A DNA stretch of 64,000 bases from Streptomyces cinerochromogenes (GCF_014648635.1 NZ_BMRM01000027.1:1-64000), one strand, 5' to 3'; counted from the first letter of the stretch, positions 31,383 through 40,000 are shown. Numbers and translations are program-made. Notes: generated by a model from the letters alone, not told the origin.

Positions 31383-32615
31383 ATGACGACCTCCCTGACC
31401 CTGTTCCGCGTGCTGCGGGACCGCAACGCGGCGCTGTACCTGACGGCCCTGGTGGTGTCCGGCTTCGGCACCTCCTCGCTGTGGCTGGCGTCGGGCGTGT
31501 GGGTGAAGGAGCTGACCGGCTCCGACGGCCTGGCCGCCCTGTGCATGCTCGCGATGTGGGCGCCCACCCTGGCGGGGCCGGCCCTGGGCACGCTCGCCGA
31601 CCGCCTGCCGCGCAGACCCCTGCTCATCGCCCTGGACCTGGGCCTGGCGGCCCTGCTGCCCGCCCTCTTCGCCGTCGGCTCCCCCGGCCGCCTGTGGCTG
31701 CTGTTCACCGTCCTCTTCCTGTACGGCACCGCCGGGGTCGTCCACGACGCCGCCGGGTCGGCGCTGGTGACCGCCGCGGTGGGCCCGGAGCTGCTCGGTG
31801 ACTTCAACGGGCTGCGGATGGCCGTCACGGAGGGGATGAAGCTCGTCGCCCCGCTGACCGGGGCAGGCCTCTACACGGTGTACGGCGGTCCGGCCGTGGC
31901 CTGTCTGGACGCCGCGACCTTCGTGCTCGCCGCCGGGCTGTGCGCCCTGCTGCGGGTGCGCGAGGAGCGGCCCGCCCGGTCCGGCGAGAGCTGGCGGAGG
32001 CAGACCGCGGAGGGCGTCCGGCACCTGTGGGGCCACCCGCTGCTGCGCCCGCTGGTCCGGGCGGGCGGTACGACGATGCTGCTGGCCGCGCTGGGCAGCA
32101 CGACGCTGTACGCCGTGGTCGACCGCCTCGGCCACTCCCCCGCCTACACGGGTGTGCTGTACGCCGTCCAGGGCGCCGGCTCGGTGGCCGCCGGGCTGCT
32201 CGCCGGGCCGGCGCTGCGGCGGCTGGGCGCGCGGCGCCTCGCGGCGGCCGGGATCGCGCTGACGGGGGCCGCGGTGGCGGCGCGGGCGGTGCCGTGGGAC
32301 CCGGTGGCCTGGGCCTGCAGCGCGGCGGGCGGTCTGGGGCTGCCCTGCGTGCTGATCGCGGCGCTCACCGCGGTCCAGCGGGAGACCCCCGGCCCGCTGC
32401 TCGGCCGGGCGACGGCCACCGCCCACACGCTCCTGTTCACCCCGAACGTGCTCGGCCTCGCGCTGGGGGCCGGCCTGGTCGAACTGGCCGGCCCTGCGCT
32501 GCTGCTGCCGCTGTACGGCCTCGCGCTGCTGCTGACGGCGCTGCCGCTGGCTCAGCGCGCGGAGAGTGCCTCCCGGACCGCCGCGAGGTCCCCGTCGGAC
32601 GCCAACCCCGCGTGA
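31383..32615 (+). CDS. MFS transporter (enterobactin-exporter/macrolide-efflux-like)
   Basis: 410 residues, 12 predicted helices. FRVLRDRNAALYLTALVVSGFGTSSLWLASGVWVKELTGS and AGPALGTLADRLPRRPLLIALD (loop 2-3 motif) place it in the MFS_3-type exporter branch that includes macrolide and siderophore exporters. Substrate is unknown. Its 3' end overlaps the convergent gene at 32552-33715 by 64 bp. Confidence 0.87.
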   Translation: MTTSLTLFRVLRDRNAALYLTALVVSGFGTSSLWLASGVWVKELTGSDGLAALCMLAMWAPTLAGPALGTLADRLPRRPLLIALDLGLAALLPALFAVGSPGRLWLLFTVLFLYGTAGVVHDAAGSALVTAAVGPELLGDFNGLRMAVTEGMKLVAPLTGAGLYTVYGGPAVACLDAATFVLAAGLCALLRVREERPARSGESWRRQTAEGVRHLWGHPLLRPLVRAGGTTMLLAALGSTTLYAVVDRLGHSPAYTGVLYAVQGAGSVAAGLLAGPALRRLGARRLAAAGIALTGAAVAARAVPWDPVAWACSAAGGLGLPCVLIAALTAVQRETPGPLLGRATATAHTLLFTPNVLGLALGAGLVELAGPALLLPLYGLALLLTALPLAQRAESASRTAARSPSDANPA

Positions 32616-33715
32616 TAGAGCCGCAGTTCCGTCGCGCCGTCGGCACGCGCGCGTGCCGCGTCCGCCGCGAGCGTGCCGGGGCTGCCGCCCATGCCGGAGA
32701 CGACCGTGAGGTTGGCGGCCAGCACCGTCCCCGCCCGCGCCTGCCCGGCGAAGGGCGCCAGCAGGGCCGTACCGCCGGTGCAGGGCACCACGACGCCGTC
32801 GGCCACGGACAGGATGTGGGCGGGGTCGACGCCCGCGTTGGCGCCGCAGTGGTAGGTGACCGGGTCGGCGTGGAGCAGCACCTGGAAGCCGTCGGGTGCG
32901 GCGGCGCGTACGGCGGCGACGGCCTCCTCCTGGAGGGTGCGGGCGGCGGTGTCGCGCCACGCGCGCGTGGCGGCGGCCGTGTCCTCGCCGAGCAGTTTCT
33001 CCACGGTGGGCCAGCCCGCGTCGTCGGCCGTGCACCGCCACAGCGGTTCCAGCGCCTCGCGTACGGCCGCGGCGAGCGCGTCGGCGTCCAGGCCCCGCTC
33101 GCCGTAGCCCGCCCGGCAGGACGGGCAGAAGCACAGGGACATCAGGTACTGCCCGGCGTCCCCGACGTCGACGCCGGCGGTCTTGTCGTGGGCGTGCAGG
33201 TGCGCCAGCCCGTACCAGCCGAGGGACTCCAGTTCGGTGCCGTGCGCGCCGGGGCGTACGGCGGCCTCGGCGGCCAGGTCGACCAGGTACGCGCGCGTGG
33301 CGGGCTGGGCGACGCAGGGCGCCCACGGGTAGCGGTCGCCGTAGGCGTTGACGACGGAGGTGTCGGGGTGTTCGGCGCCCAGGCGGGAGTTGTGGGCGAG
33401 GACGACCCAGGTGTGCACCTCCAGGCCGGCCGCGGCGAGGGCGTCGGCGGCCCGGCCGTAGGCGTCGCCGGGGGCCCAGCGGCCGGCGGGGTAGGGGCGC
33501 AGACCGCGGCCCGCCCAGCGGTCGCCCGGCGGGTAGAGGACGGCCGCGTACTCGGCGGTGACGATGCGGTGGCGGGGGTGGCGGGGGGTGAGGGCGCGGG
33601 TGGAGTGGTAGGCGGAGGCCAGGGTCACCTGCTCCACGCCGAGCCCGGCGATCCGCTCGGGGGCGGCGGGGTCCCCGTCGACGTCCCAGGGGTAGACGAA
33701 CGCCGACGCCTTCAC
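32552..33715 (-). CDS. Unknown TIM-barrel-like protein coupled to KdgD
   Basis: 387 residues, no signal peptide. KASAFVYPWDVDGDPAAPERIAGLGVEQVTLASAYHSTRALTPRHPRHRIVTAEYAAVLYPP, LEVHTWVVLAHN and TELESLGWYGLAHLHAHDK look like successive strands of a TIM barrel of glycosidase or sugar-isomerase type. A CFCPSCRAGY knuckle resembles those in glycoside-hydrolase-like barrels. I do not recognise the family. ATG 33715 overlaps the KdgD stop by 4 bp, so it is made with KdgD and probably handles a uronate or aldarate compound; this is inference. Its stop lies inside the end of the convergent MFS gene. Confidence 0.75.
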   Translation of the reverse strand: MKASAFVYPWDVDGDPAAPERIAGLGVEQVTLASAYHSTRALTPRHPRHRIVTAEYAAVLYPPGDRWAGRGLRPYPAGRWAPGDAYGRAADALAAAGLEVHTWVVLAHNSRLGAEHPDTSVVNAYGDRYPWAPCVAQPATRAYLVDLAAEAAVRPGAHGTELESLGWYGLAHLHAHDKTAGVDVGDAGQYLMSLCFCPSCRAGYGERGLDADALAAAVREALEPLWRCTADDAGWPTVEKLLGEDTAAATRAWRDTAARTLQEEAVAAVRAAAPDGFQVLLHADPVTYHCGANAGVDPAHILSVADGVVVPCTGGTALLAPFAGQARAGTVLAANLTVVSGMGGSPGTLAADAARARADGATELRLYHAGLASDGDLAAVREALSAR

Positions 33716-34653
33716 GCGTCCTCCTCCAGCAGTGCGTAGCCGCGCTCGATCAGCTGGGCGAGCTGTTTGACGTGGTCCTCGGCCGGTTCGTGCAGCGGGG
33801 GCCGGACCTCGCCGACGTCCAGGCCGCGCAGCCGCACCCCGGCCTTGACGAGGGAGACGGCGTAGCCGCGGCCCTGGGCGCGCAGGTCCACGAACGGGCG
33901 GTAGAAGCCGTCGAGGAGGCGGTGCGCGGTGGGCAGGTCGCCGGTGCGCAGGGCGCGGTGGAAGGCGAGGGCGATCTCCGGTACGAAGCAGAACACCGCG
34001 GAGGAGTAGAGGGTGATGCCGAGGGCGCGGTAGGCGAGCTGGGTCAGCTCGGCGGTGGGCAGGCCGTTGAAGTAGAGGAAGTCGCCGGGGGCCTCGGTGC
34101 GGACGGCGCTGACGACGCGCTGCATGAGGTCGAGGTCGCCGAGGCCGTCCTTGAGGCCGATGACACCGTCGGTGCGGGCCAGTTCGACGGCGGTGGAGGG
34201 GGTGAGGACGGCGTTGTCGCGCTGGTAGACGATGACGGGCAGGTCGGTGGCCGCGGCGATCTCCCGGTAGTGGCGCAGCAGTCCCTCCTGGCCGGCGAGG
34301 ACGAGGTACGGCGGCAGGGCGAGGACGCCGTCGGCGCCCGCGTCGGCGGCGAGGTGCGCGTAGCGGACGGCGAGCGCGGTGCCGTAGCCGGCGCCCGCGA
34401 CGACCGGGACGCGCCCCTCGGCCGCCTCGACGGCCGCCCGGACGCAGGCCTGGAACTCCTCCGGCAGCAGCGCGTGGAACTCACCGGTGCCGCAGGCGGC
34501 GAAGACGGCGGCGGCACCGGCGGCCACGCCCCGGCGCACATGGGTGCGGTAGACGTCCAGGTCGAGTGAGCCGCCGGGGCCGTAGGCCGTGACGGGGAAG
34601 AAGAGCGGCCCGCTCGGGTCGCGGAGCCGTTCGGTCAGAGGGGCTGGCGTCAC
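33712..34653 (-). CDS. kdgD: 5-dehydro-4-deoxyglucarate dehydratase (KdgD-like, DHDPS family)
   Basis: 313 residues. LRDPSGPLFFPVTAYGPGGSLDLDVYRTHVR and CGTGEFHALLPEEF are typical of KdgD. The Schiff-base Lys168 is in VIGLKDGLGDLDLM and Tyr143 in IVYQRDNAVL. KdgD decarboxylates and dehydrates 3-deoxy-2-keto-hexarate to alpha-ketoglutarate semialdehyde in galactarate, glucarate and oxidative uronate catabolism. GTG 34653 follows AGGGAG. It is divergent from uronate dehydrogenase, with matched promoters and operator-like elements between them. Confident family call; the close alternative is another DHDPS-type sugar-acid lyase. Confidence 0.88.
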   Translation of the reverse strand: MTPAPLTERLRDPSGPLFFPVTAYGPGGSLDLDVYRTHVRRGVAAGAAAVFAACGTGEFHALLPEEFQACVRAAVEAAEGRVPVVAGAGYGTALAVRYAHLAADAGADGVLALPPYLVLAGQEGLLRHYREIAAATDLPVIVYQRDNAVLTPSTAVELARTDGVIGLKDGLGDLDLMQRVVSAVRTEAPGDFLYFNGLPTAELTQLAYRALGITLYSSAVFCFVPEIALAFHRALRTGDLPTAHRLLDGFYRPFVDLRAQGRGYAVSLVKAGVRLRGLDVGEVRPPLHEPAEDHVKQLAQLIERGYALLEEDA

Positions 34654-34695
34654 GGGCTCTCCCTTGGAACAGGCCGGTGCATGTTTCTGATCCAC

Positions 34696-34711
34696 GTCCA
34701 TATGTCTGAAC
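34696..34711. promoter_or_regulatory. Putative operator at the kdgD promoter
   Basis: GTCCATATGTCTGAAC starts 4 bases beyond the kdgD -10 box, so it overlaps the expected transcription start. It matches 34847-34862 at 11 of 16 positions and shares the G-T-x-C and CTGAAC ends with the element at 5064-5079. Confidence 0.5.
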
Positions 34712-34715
34712 GACC

Positions 34716-34745
34716 ACGCTAGAGGGCCCCGTTGTGGCGGGTCAA
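34716..34745 (-). promoter_or_regulatory. Predicted kdgD promoter
   Basis: TTGACC (34745-34740) and TAGCGT (34721-34716) are 18 bp apart on the minus strand. Confidence 0.6.
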
Positions 34746-34817
34746 GCGGGCACACGCGTGCCGGCGGCGAGCGAAATCACCTCGGCGGGAAGCGAGATCG
34801 CCGAGAGCGCGCGACAC

Positions 34818-34846
34818 TTGACGGTACTCGGCAAACTCTCTAGCGT
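34818..34846 (+). promoter_or_regulatory. Predicted uronate dehydrogenase promoter
   Basis: TTGACG (34818-34823) and TAGCGT (34841-34846) are 17 bp apart. The same -10 hexamer occurs in the divergent kdgD promoter. Confidence 0.62.
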
Positions 34847-34862
34847 GTCCACGTATGTGAAT
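34847..34862. promoter_or_regulatory. Putative operator at the uronate dehydrogenase promoter
   Basis: GTCCACGTATGTGAAT directly abuts the -10 box, the same placement as the related element at the kdgD promoter. Outer bases fit GTYC-N7-TGAAY. Confidence 0.5.
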
Positions 34863-34885
34863 GCCGGCCACAAGGAGAACCGAGG

Positions 34886-35695
34886 ATGCCCGCTCCCCGT
34901 ACGATCCTGCTCACCGGCGCCGCCGGCGGGCTCGGCACCCTGATGCGGTCCCTGCTGCCGGAGTACGGCTACACGCTGCGCCTGCTGGACGTGCGGACCG
35001 TCGAGGGCGAGCCGGACGCGATCACCGCCGACCTCGCCGACAGGGAGGCCCTGCGCGAGGCGGTGCGGGGCGTGGACGCGGTCGTGCACCTCGCGGGGAT
35101 CTCCCTGGAGGCGCCCTTCGAGAAGATCCTGCGGTCGAACATCGAGGGCACCTACAACCTGTACGAGGCCGCCCGCCAGGAGGGCGTGCCGCGGATCGTC
35201 TTCGCCTCCTCCAACCACGCCGTCGGCTTCACCCCTGCCCCGCGCGCGGGCGATCCGCTGATCCCCGTCGACACCCCGCGCCGCCCCGACACCTTCTACG
35301 GCCTGTCGAAGTCCTTCGGCGAGGACCTGGCCCAGCTCTACTGGGACAAGCACGGCCTGGAGACCGTCTCCGTGCGCATCGGCTCCTGCTTCCCGGAGCC
35401 CACCAGCGTCCGCATGCTCTCGGTGTGGATGAGCCCGGCCGACGGCGCCCGCCTCTTCCACGCGGCCCTGACCGCCGAGGAGGTCGGCCACACGGTGGTC
35501 TACGGCTCCTCCGCCAACACCCGCCTGTGGTGGGACCTGACCACCGCGCGCTCGCTCGGCTACGAGCCGCAGGACGACTCCGAGCCGTACGCCGAGAAGC
35601 TCATCGCCGAGCAGGGCGGACTGGACCCGGAGAACCCGGCCCACAGCCACCTGGGCGGCCACTTCGTGAACGACCCGCCGATCTGGCCGTACTGA
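34886..35695 (+). CDS. udh: Uronate dehydrogenase (NAD-dependent)
   Basis: 269 residues, extended SDR fold. ILLTGAAGGLGTLMR is the NAD loop, IVFASSNHAVGF supplies the catalytic Ser, and YGLSKSFGEDLAQLYWDKHGLETVSVRIGSC contains the Y138-x3-K142 pair. The FASSNH and RIGSC..EP blocks and the overall length closely resemble characterised bacterial uronate dehydrogenases, which oxidise D-galacturonate or D-glucuronate to the aldarolactone. ATG 34886 follows AAGGAG. It stands divergent to kdgD with shared operator-like elements, consistent with the oxidative uronate pathway, and ends before a strong terminator hairpin. Confidence 0.9.
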   Translation: MPAPRTILLTGAAGGLGTLMRSLLPEYGYTLRLLDVRTVEGEPDAITADLADREALREAVRGVDAVVHLAGISLEAPFEKILRSNIEGTYNLYEAARQEGVPRIVFASSNHAVGFTPAPRAGDPLIPVDTPRRPDTFYGLSKSFGEDLAQLYWDKHGLETVSVRIGSCFPEPTSVRMLSVWMSPADGARLFHAALTAEEVGHTVVYGSSANTRLWWDLTTARSLGYEPQDDSEPYAEKLIAEQGGLDPENPAHSHLGGHFVNDPPIWPY

Positions 35696-35700
35696 GCCCC

Positions 35701-35735
35701 GCGAAGGCCCCCGGGCGGCTCCCGGCGGCCTTCGC
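35701..35735 (+). terminator. Terminator hairpin after uronate dehydrogenase
   Basis: Outer arms GCGAAGGCC/GGCCTTCGC and inner arms CCGGG/CCCGG, separated by a symmetric C-C mismatch, enclose a 5-base loop. It begins 6 bp after the stop codon. Confidence 0.8.
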
Positions 35736-36010
35736 CGGCTCCGGCGCGGCCCCCGGCGGCCGGAAACGATCGTCCACGCGCGCGGGCGGGCACCGAACGG
35801 GCCCGCCCGCCGCCGCATCCGGGCATCCGGCGTGCCCGATCCCACTCCGTCCCGGGCAGCCGCGCAGGTCCGCGGCGGGCACGGCCCGTGCCAAGCGGGC
35901 GCAAGCGGGCAGCATCGGGCCCGCAACAGGCCTGGTCAGCGACGCGCACCGGCGGTAGAACTTCCCCCATGGGCCCGAACGGGCAGTTCCACAGGGAAGT
36001 GGGTGACGAC
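35736..36010. other. Intergenic region between udh terminator and deoR
   Basis: About 275 bp, GC-rich, with no credible coding region on either strand. Near its end is an inverted repeat GAAC-N5-GTTC (35977-35989), about 22 bp before the deoR start, which could be an autoregulatory site. No clear promoter consensus was found. Confidence 0.5.
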
Positions 36011-36781
36011 ATGACCACCAGAACGGCGGAAGAACGCCAGCGCGAGATCGTGCGGGTCGCCCGCGCCACCGGCTCGGTGGACGTCACCGCGCTCGCCGCC
36101 GCCCTCGGCGTGGCCAAGGAGACCGTCCGGCGCGATCTGCGCGCCCTGGAGGACCACGGCCTGGTCCGCCGCACCCACGGCGGCGCCTACCCGGTGGAGA
36201 GCGCCGGCTTCGAGACGACCCTCGCCTTCCGCGCCACCAGCCATGTGCCCGAGAAGCGCCGGATCGCCGCCGCGGCGGCCGAGCTGCTCGGGGACGCCGA
36301 GACGGTCTTCGTCGACGAGGGCTTCACCCCGCAGCTCATCGCCGAGGCACTGCCCGGGGACCGGCCGCTGACCGTGGTCACCGCGTCCCTGCCGGTCGCG
36401 GGCGCCCTCGCGGAGGCCGACCGGATCTCCGTGCTGCTGCTCGGCGGCCGGGTCCGCCCGGGCACGCTGGCCACCGTCGACCACTGGACGACGAAGATGC
36501 TGGCCGGCTTCGTGATCGACCTGGCCTACATCGGGGCCAACGGCATCTCCCGCGACCACGGCCTGACCACCCCCGACCCCGCGGTCAGCGAGGTCAAGGC
36601 CCAGGCCGTCCGGGCCGCCCGGCGCACGGTCTTCGCGGGCGTGCACACCAAGTTCGGCGCGGTCAGCTTCTGCCGGTTCGCGGAGATCGGCGCGCTGGAG
36701 GCGATCGTGACCAGCACCCTCCTCCCGGCCGCCGAGGCCCACCGCTACTCCCTGCTGGGCCCGCAGGTCATCCGGGTCTGA
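36011..36781 (+). CDS. DeoR/GlpR family transcriptional regulator
   Basis: 256 residues. The DeoR winged helix is EERQREIVRVARATGSVDVTALAAALGVAKETVRRDLRALEDHGLVRRTHGGAYP. The C-terminal sugar-phosphate-sensing domain has TVFVDEGFTPQLIAEAL, LTVVTASLPVAGAL, VLLLGGRVRP, DLAYIGANGISRDHGLTTPDPAVSEVK and the final loop HTKFGAVSFCRFA. DeoR proteins repress sugar or polyol operons until a phosphorylated sugar binds. ATG 36011 is preferred; an in-frame GTG at 35999 is possible. It precedes and probably controls the polyol transporter operon. Confidence 0.92.
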   Translation: MTTRTAEERQREIVRVARATGSVDVTALAAALGVAKETVRRDLRALEDHGLVRRTHGGAYPVESAGFETTLAFRATSHVPEKRRIAAAAAELLGDAETVFVDEGFTPQLIAEALPGDRPLTVVTASLPVAGALAEADRISVLLLGGRVRPGTLATVDHWTTKMLAGFVIDLAYIGANGISRDHGLTTPDPAVSEVKAQAVRAARRTVFAGVHTKFGAVSFCRFAEIGALEAIVTSTLLPAAEAHRYSLLGPQVIRV

Positions 36782-36805
36782 CTGTTCCCACTCGCCCTCC
36801 CCTGC

Positions 36806-36832
36806 GGGGCGTTCCGCACCTCCGAACGCCCC
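36806..36832. promoter_or_regulatory. Inverted repeat between deoR and the polyol ABC operon
   Basis: Perfect 9-base arms GGGGCGTTC and GAACGCCCC are separated by 9 bases, 25 bp after the deoR stop and 38 bp before the binding-protein start. It may be a DeoR operator or an intercistronic terminator/attenuator. Confidence 0.5.
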
Positions 36833-36870
36833 TTATGTCCCCGTACTCCCCATATCTTCAGGAGCGATCC

Positions 36871-38241
36871 ATGCGCACCCCGAGCCGACGGAGGCCGCGA
36901 GCCACGCTCGCCCTGGCCGCCGCAGGGACGCTGCTCGCCCCGCTGCTCTCCGGCTGCTGGGCCGGCGCCGGCGGGACCGGTTCCGGCGGCGACGCCATCA
37001 ACGTCCTGATGGTCAACAACCCCCAGATGACCGAGCTGCAGAAGCTGACCGCCGCCCACTTCACCAAGGACACCGGCATCAAGGTCAACTTCACGGTCCT
37101 GCCCGAGAACGACGTCCGCGACAAGATCAGCCAGGACTTCGCCAACCAGGCCGGCCAGTACGACGTGGCCACCCTGTCCAACTACGAGATACCGATCTAC
37201 GCCCGCAACGGCTGGCTGCACGAGATGGACACCTACGTCGCGAAGGACCCGTCGTACGACGAGCAGGACGTCCTGAAGCCGATGCGCCAGTCCCTCACCG
37301 GCGACGACGGCAAGCTCTACGGGCAGCCGTTCTACGGCGAGTCGTCCTTCCTCATGTACCGCAAGGACGTGTTCGCGGCCAAGGGCCTGACGATGCCCGC
37401 CCACCCCACCTGGCGGCAGGTCGCCGACCTGGCCGCGAAGGCGGACGGCGCCCGGCCCGGCATGCGGGGCATCTGCCTGCGCGGGCTGCCCGGCTGGGGC
37501 GAGCTGATGGCACCGCTCACCACCGTCGTGAACACCTTCGGCGGCACCTGGTTCGACAAGGACTGGAGGGCCCGGCTCGACTCGCCCGCCTTCGAGAAGG
37601 CGACGAAGTTCTACGTCGACCTGGTCCGCGCGCACGGCGAGTCCGGCGCCGCCCAGTCCGGCTTCGCCGAGTGCCTGAACAACATGACCCAGGGCAAGGT
37701 CGCCATGTGGTACGACGCCACCTCCGCGGCCGGGCTGCTGGAGGCGGCCGGCTCCCCGGTCAGGGGCAAGCTCGGCTACGCGCCCGCCCCCGTCGAGCGG
37801 ACCCGGTCCTCCGGCTGGCTCTACACCTGGGCCTGGGGCATCCAGCAGTCCTCCCGCAACCCCGACAAGGCCTGGAAGTTCGTGTCCTGGGCGTCGGGCA
37901 AGGGCTACGAGCAGCTGGTCGGCGAGACCAGCGGCTGGTCGAACGTACCCGCGGGCAAACGGGCGTCGACCTACGCCCACGCCGACTACCGGAAGTCGGC
38001 CGCCGCGTTCCAGGAGATGACCAGGCAGGCCATCGAGAGCGCCCGGCCGGACGACCCCGGCGTGCAGCCGCGGCCCGCGCCCGGCATCCAGTTCGTCGGC
38101 ATCCCCGAGTTCACCGACCTCGGCACCCGGGTCTCGCAGGAGATCAGCGCGGCCATCGCCGGACGCCGGTCCGTGGAGGCCGCCTTGAAGACATCGCAGG
38201 CGCTCGCCGAGAAGATCTCGAAGGAGTACGAGGGACGATGA
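36871..38241 (+). CDS. ABC transporter polyol/sugar-binding lipoprotein (sorbitol/mannitol type)
   Basis: 456 residues. The signal RATLALAAAGTLLAPLLSGC has a perfect LSGC lipobox. The domain INVLMVNNPQMTELQKLTAAHFTKDTGIKVNFTVLPENDVRDKISQDFANQAGQYDVATLSNYEIPIYA is that of the SmoE/MtlE polyol-binding cluster. ATG 36871 follows AGGAG seven bases upstream, so the upstream ATG at 36835 is discarded. The stop overlaps the first permease as ATGA. Together with a zinc dehydrogenase at the operon end this indicates uptake and oxidation of a sugar alcohol. Confidence 0.92.
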   Translation: MRTPSRRRPRATLALAAAGTLLAPLLSGCWAGAGGTGSGGDAINVLMVNNPQMTELQKLTAAHFTKDTGIKVNFTVLPENDVRDKISQDFANQAGQYDVATLSNYEIPIYARNGWLHEMDTYVAKDPSYDEQDVLKPMRQSLTGDDGKLYGQPFYGESSFLMYRKDVFAAKGLTMPAHPTWRQVADLAAKADGARPGMRGICLRGLPGWGELMAPLTTVVNTFGGTWFDKDWRARLDSPAFEKATKFYVDLVRAHGESGAAQSGFAECLNNMTQGKVAMWYDATSAAGLLEAAGSPVRGKLGYAPAPVERTRSSGWLYTWAWGIQQSSRNPDKAWKFVSWASGKGYEQLVGETSGWSNVPAGKRASTYAHADYRKSAAAFQEMTRQAIESARPDDPGVQPRPAPGIQFVGIPEFTDLGTRVSQEISAAIAGRRSVEAALKTSQALAEKISKEYEGR

Positions 38242-39176
38242 CAGCGACGACCACGGCCCCCCTCGCGGCCACCCCCGGGAGAACGGTGGGGCAGCCCTCG
38301 GCCCGGCTGCGCGCCTGGGCCACCCGCGCCCCGCTGCTGCCCGCCCTCGTCTTCATGATCGCGGTGACCCAGCTGCCGTTCGTGGCCACGCTGGTGATCT
38401 CCTTCTTCGACTGGAACGCCCTCTACCCCAAGGCCCGCCGCTTCACCGGCCTGGACAACTACCGCCAGGTGCTGACCGACGCCGACCTGCGCCACTCGGT
38501 GTGGACGACCGTGCTGCTCACGGCGGCGGTGGTGCTGGCCAGCCTGGTCCTCGGGCTGGCGCTGGCGCTGCTGCTGGACCGCAGGTTCCGCGGCCGGGGT
38601 GTCGTCCGCACCCTGCTCATCGCGCCCTTCCTGGTGGTGCCGGTCGCCGCGGCCCTGCTCTGGAAACATGTGCTCTACAACCCCGAATACGGCTTGTTCA
38701 ACGGGTTGCTGCACTATGTCGGCGGCCCACAGCCGGACTGGGTCTCCCGCACCCCGCTGCTCGCGGTCGAGGCCTCCCTGGTGTGGCAGTGGACGCCGTT
38801 CATGATGCTGATCCTGCTGGCCGGCCTGCAGAGCCGGGACCAGCAGCAGATCGAGGCCGCCCGGGTCGACGGCGCGAGCGACTGGCAGATCTTCCGCCAC
38901 CTGACCCTCCCGCACCTGCGCCGCTACCTGGAACTCGGCGCCCTGCTGGGCTCGATCTACATCGTCCAGAACTTCGACGCGGTCTTCACGATCACCTCCG
39001 GCGGACTCGGCACCGCCAACCTGCCCTACACCGTCTACCAGAGCTTCTACCAGGCCCACGAGAACGGCCTGGCCTCGGCCGCCGGCGTGCTCGTCGTCAT
39101 CGGCTCGATCGTCATCGCGACCTTCGCGCTGCGCGTGGTGTCGTCCCTGTTCCGCGAGGAGGTGTCCCCCGCATGA
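38238..39176 (+). CDS. Polyol ABC transporter permease 1
   Basis: 312 residues, six helices. The EAA loop is RDQQQIEAARVDGASDWQIFRHLTLPHLRRYLELGALLG, and NFDAVFTITSGGLGTANLPYTVYQSFYQAHENGLASAAG is typical of SmoF-like permeases. It starts within the stop of the binding-protein gene and its stop overlaps permease 2. No ATPase gene follows; a shared ATPase elsewhere is expected. Confidence 0.92.
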   Translation: MTATTTAPLAATPGRTVGQPSARLRAWATRAPLLPALVFMIAVTQLPFVATLVISFFDWNALYPKARRFTGLDNYRQVLTDADLRHSVWTTVLLTAAVVLASLVLGLALALLLDRRFRGRGVVRTLLIAPFLVVPVAAALLWKHVLYNPEYGLFNGLLHYVGGPQPDWVSRTPLLAVEASLVWQWTPFMMLILLAGLQSRDQQQIEAARVDGASDWQIFRHLTLPHLRRYLELGALLGSIYIVQNFDAVFTITSGGLGTANLPYTVYQSFYQAHENGLASAAGVLVVIGSIVIATFALRVVSSLFREEVSPA

Positions 39177-40000
39177 GCGCCGTACTGCGCCGTCACGGAC
39201 TCGGCCTGCTGGCCTGGCTCGCCGGGATCGTGTTCTTCCTGCCGATCGCGTGGATGGCCCTGACGTCCTTCCACGCCGAGGCGGACGCGGCGACGAACCC
39301 GCCGTCCTTCGCCGCCTCCCTGACCCTCGACGGCTACCGCGAGTTCTTCGGCAGCGACGGCGGGGCGAGCCCGTGGCCCGCGCTCGTCAACTCCGCGGTG
39401 GCCTCGGTCGCCTCCACGCTCCTCGTCCTCCTGCTGGCCCTCCCGGCGGCCTACGCGCTGTCGATCCGGCCGGTGAGGAAGTGGACGGACGTCCTGTTCT
39501 TCTTCCTCTCCACGAAGATGCTGCCGGCGGTGGCGGGCCTCCTCCCCCTCTACCTGTTCGCCAAGAACGCCGGGATGCTCGACAACATCTGGCTGCTGGT
39601 CGTCCTCTACACCTCCATGAACCTGCCGATCGCGGTGTGGATGATGCAGTCCTTCCTCGCCGAGGTGCCCGTCGCGGTCATCGAGGCGGCGCGGGTCGAC
39701 GGCGCCCGGCTGCCGACCGTCCTCGCGCGCGTGGTGGCCCCGATCGCCCTGCCCGGCATCGCCGCCACCGCCCTGATCTGCTTCATCTTCAGCTGGAACG
39801 AACTGCTCTTCGCCCGGGTCCTCACGGGCGTCGTCGCCGAGACCGCCCCCGTCTTCCTGACCGGCTTCATCACCAGCCAGGGCCTGTTCCTGGCCAAGGT
39901 GTGCGCCGCGTCGCTCGTCATCTCCCTGCCGGTGCTCGCCGCGGGGTTCGCCGCCCAGGACAAGCTGGTCCAGGGCCTGTCGTTGGGAGCCGTGAAATGA
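39173..40000 (+). CDS. Polyol ABC transporter permease 2
   Basis: 275 residues, six helices. LSTKMLPAVAGLLPLYLFAKNAGMLDNIWLLVVLYTSMNLPIAVWMMQSFLAEVPVAVIEAARVDGARLPTVLARVVAPIALPGIAAT includes the EAA loop and strongly resembles SmoG/MtlG-type permeases. It overlaps its neighbours by 4 bp on both sides. Confidence 0.92.
   Translation: MSAVLRRHGLGLLAWLAGIVFFLPIAWMALTSFHAEADAATNPPSFAASLTLDGYREFFGSDGGASPWPALVNSAVASVASTLLVLLLALPAAYALSIRPVRKWTDVLFFFLSTKMLPAVAGLLPLYLFAKNAGMLDNIWLLVVLYTSMNLPIAVWMMQSFLAEVPVAVIEAARVDGARLPTVLARVVAPIALPGIAATALICFIFSWNELLFARVLTGVVAETAPVFLTGFITSQGLFLAKVCAASLVISLPVLAAGFAAQDKLVQGLSLGAVK

Noticed and set aside
26437..34653. Annotating both catabolic DHDPS homologues as dapA
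   Set aside because: They lack the true DapA NGTTGES and YDIPGRTG blocks, which are present only in the gene at 48991, and they sit in sugar-acid operons.
35888..36010. An N-terminal extension of the DeoR protein
   Set aside because: The extension is GC-noise with no fold, and the canonical helix-turn-helix begins right after ATG 36011.
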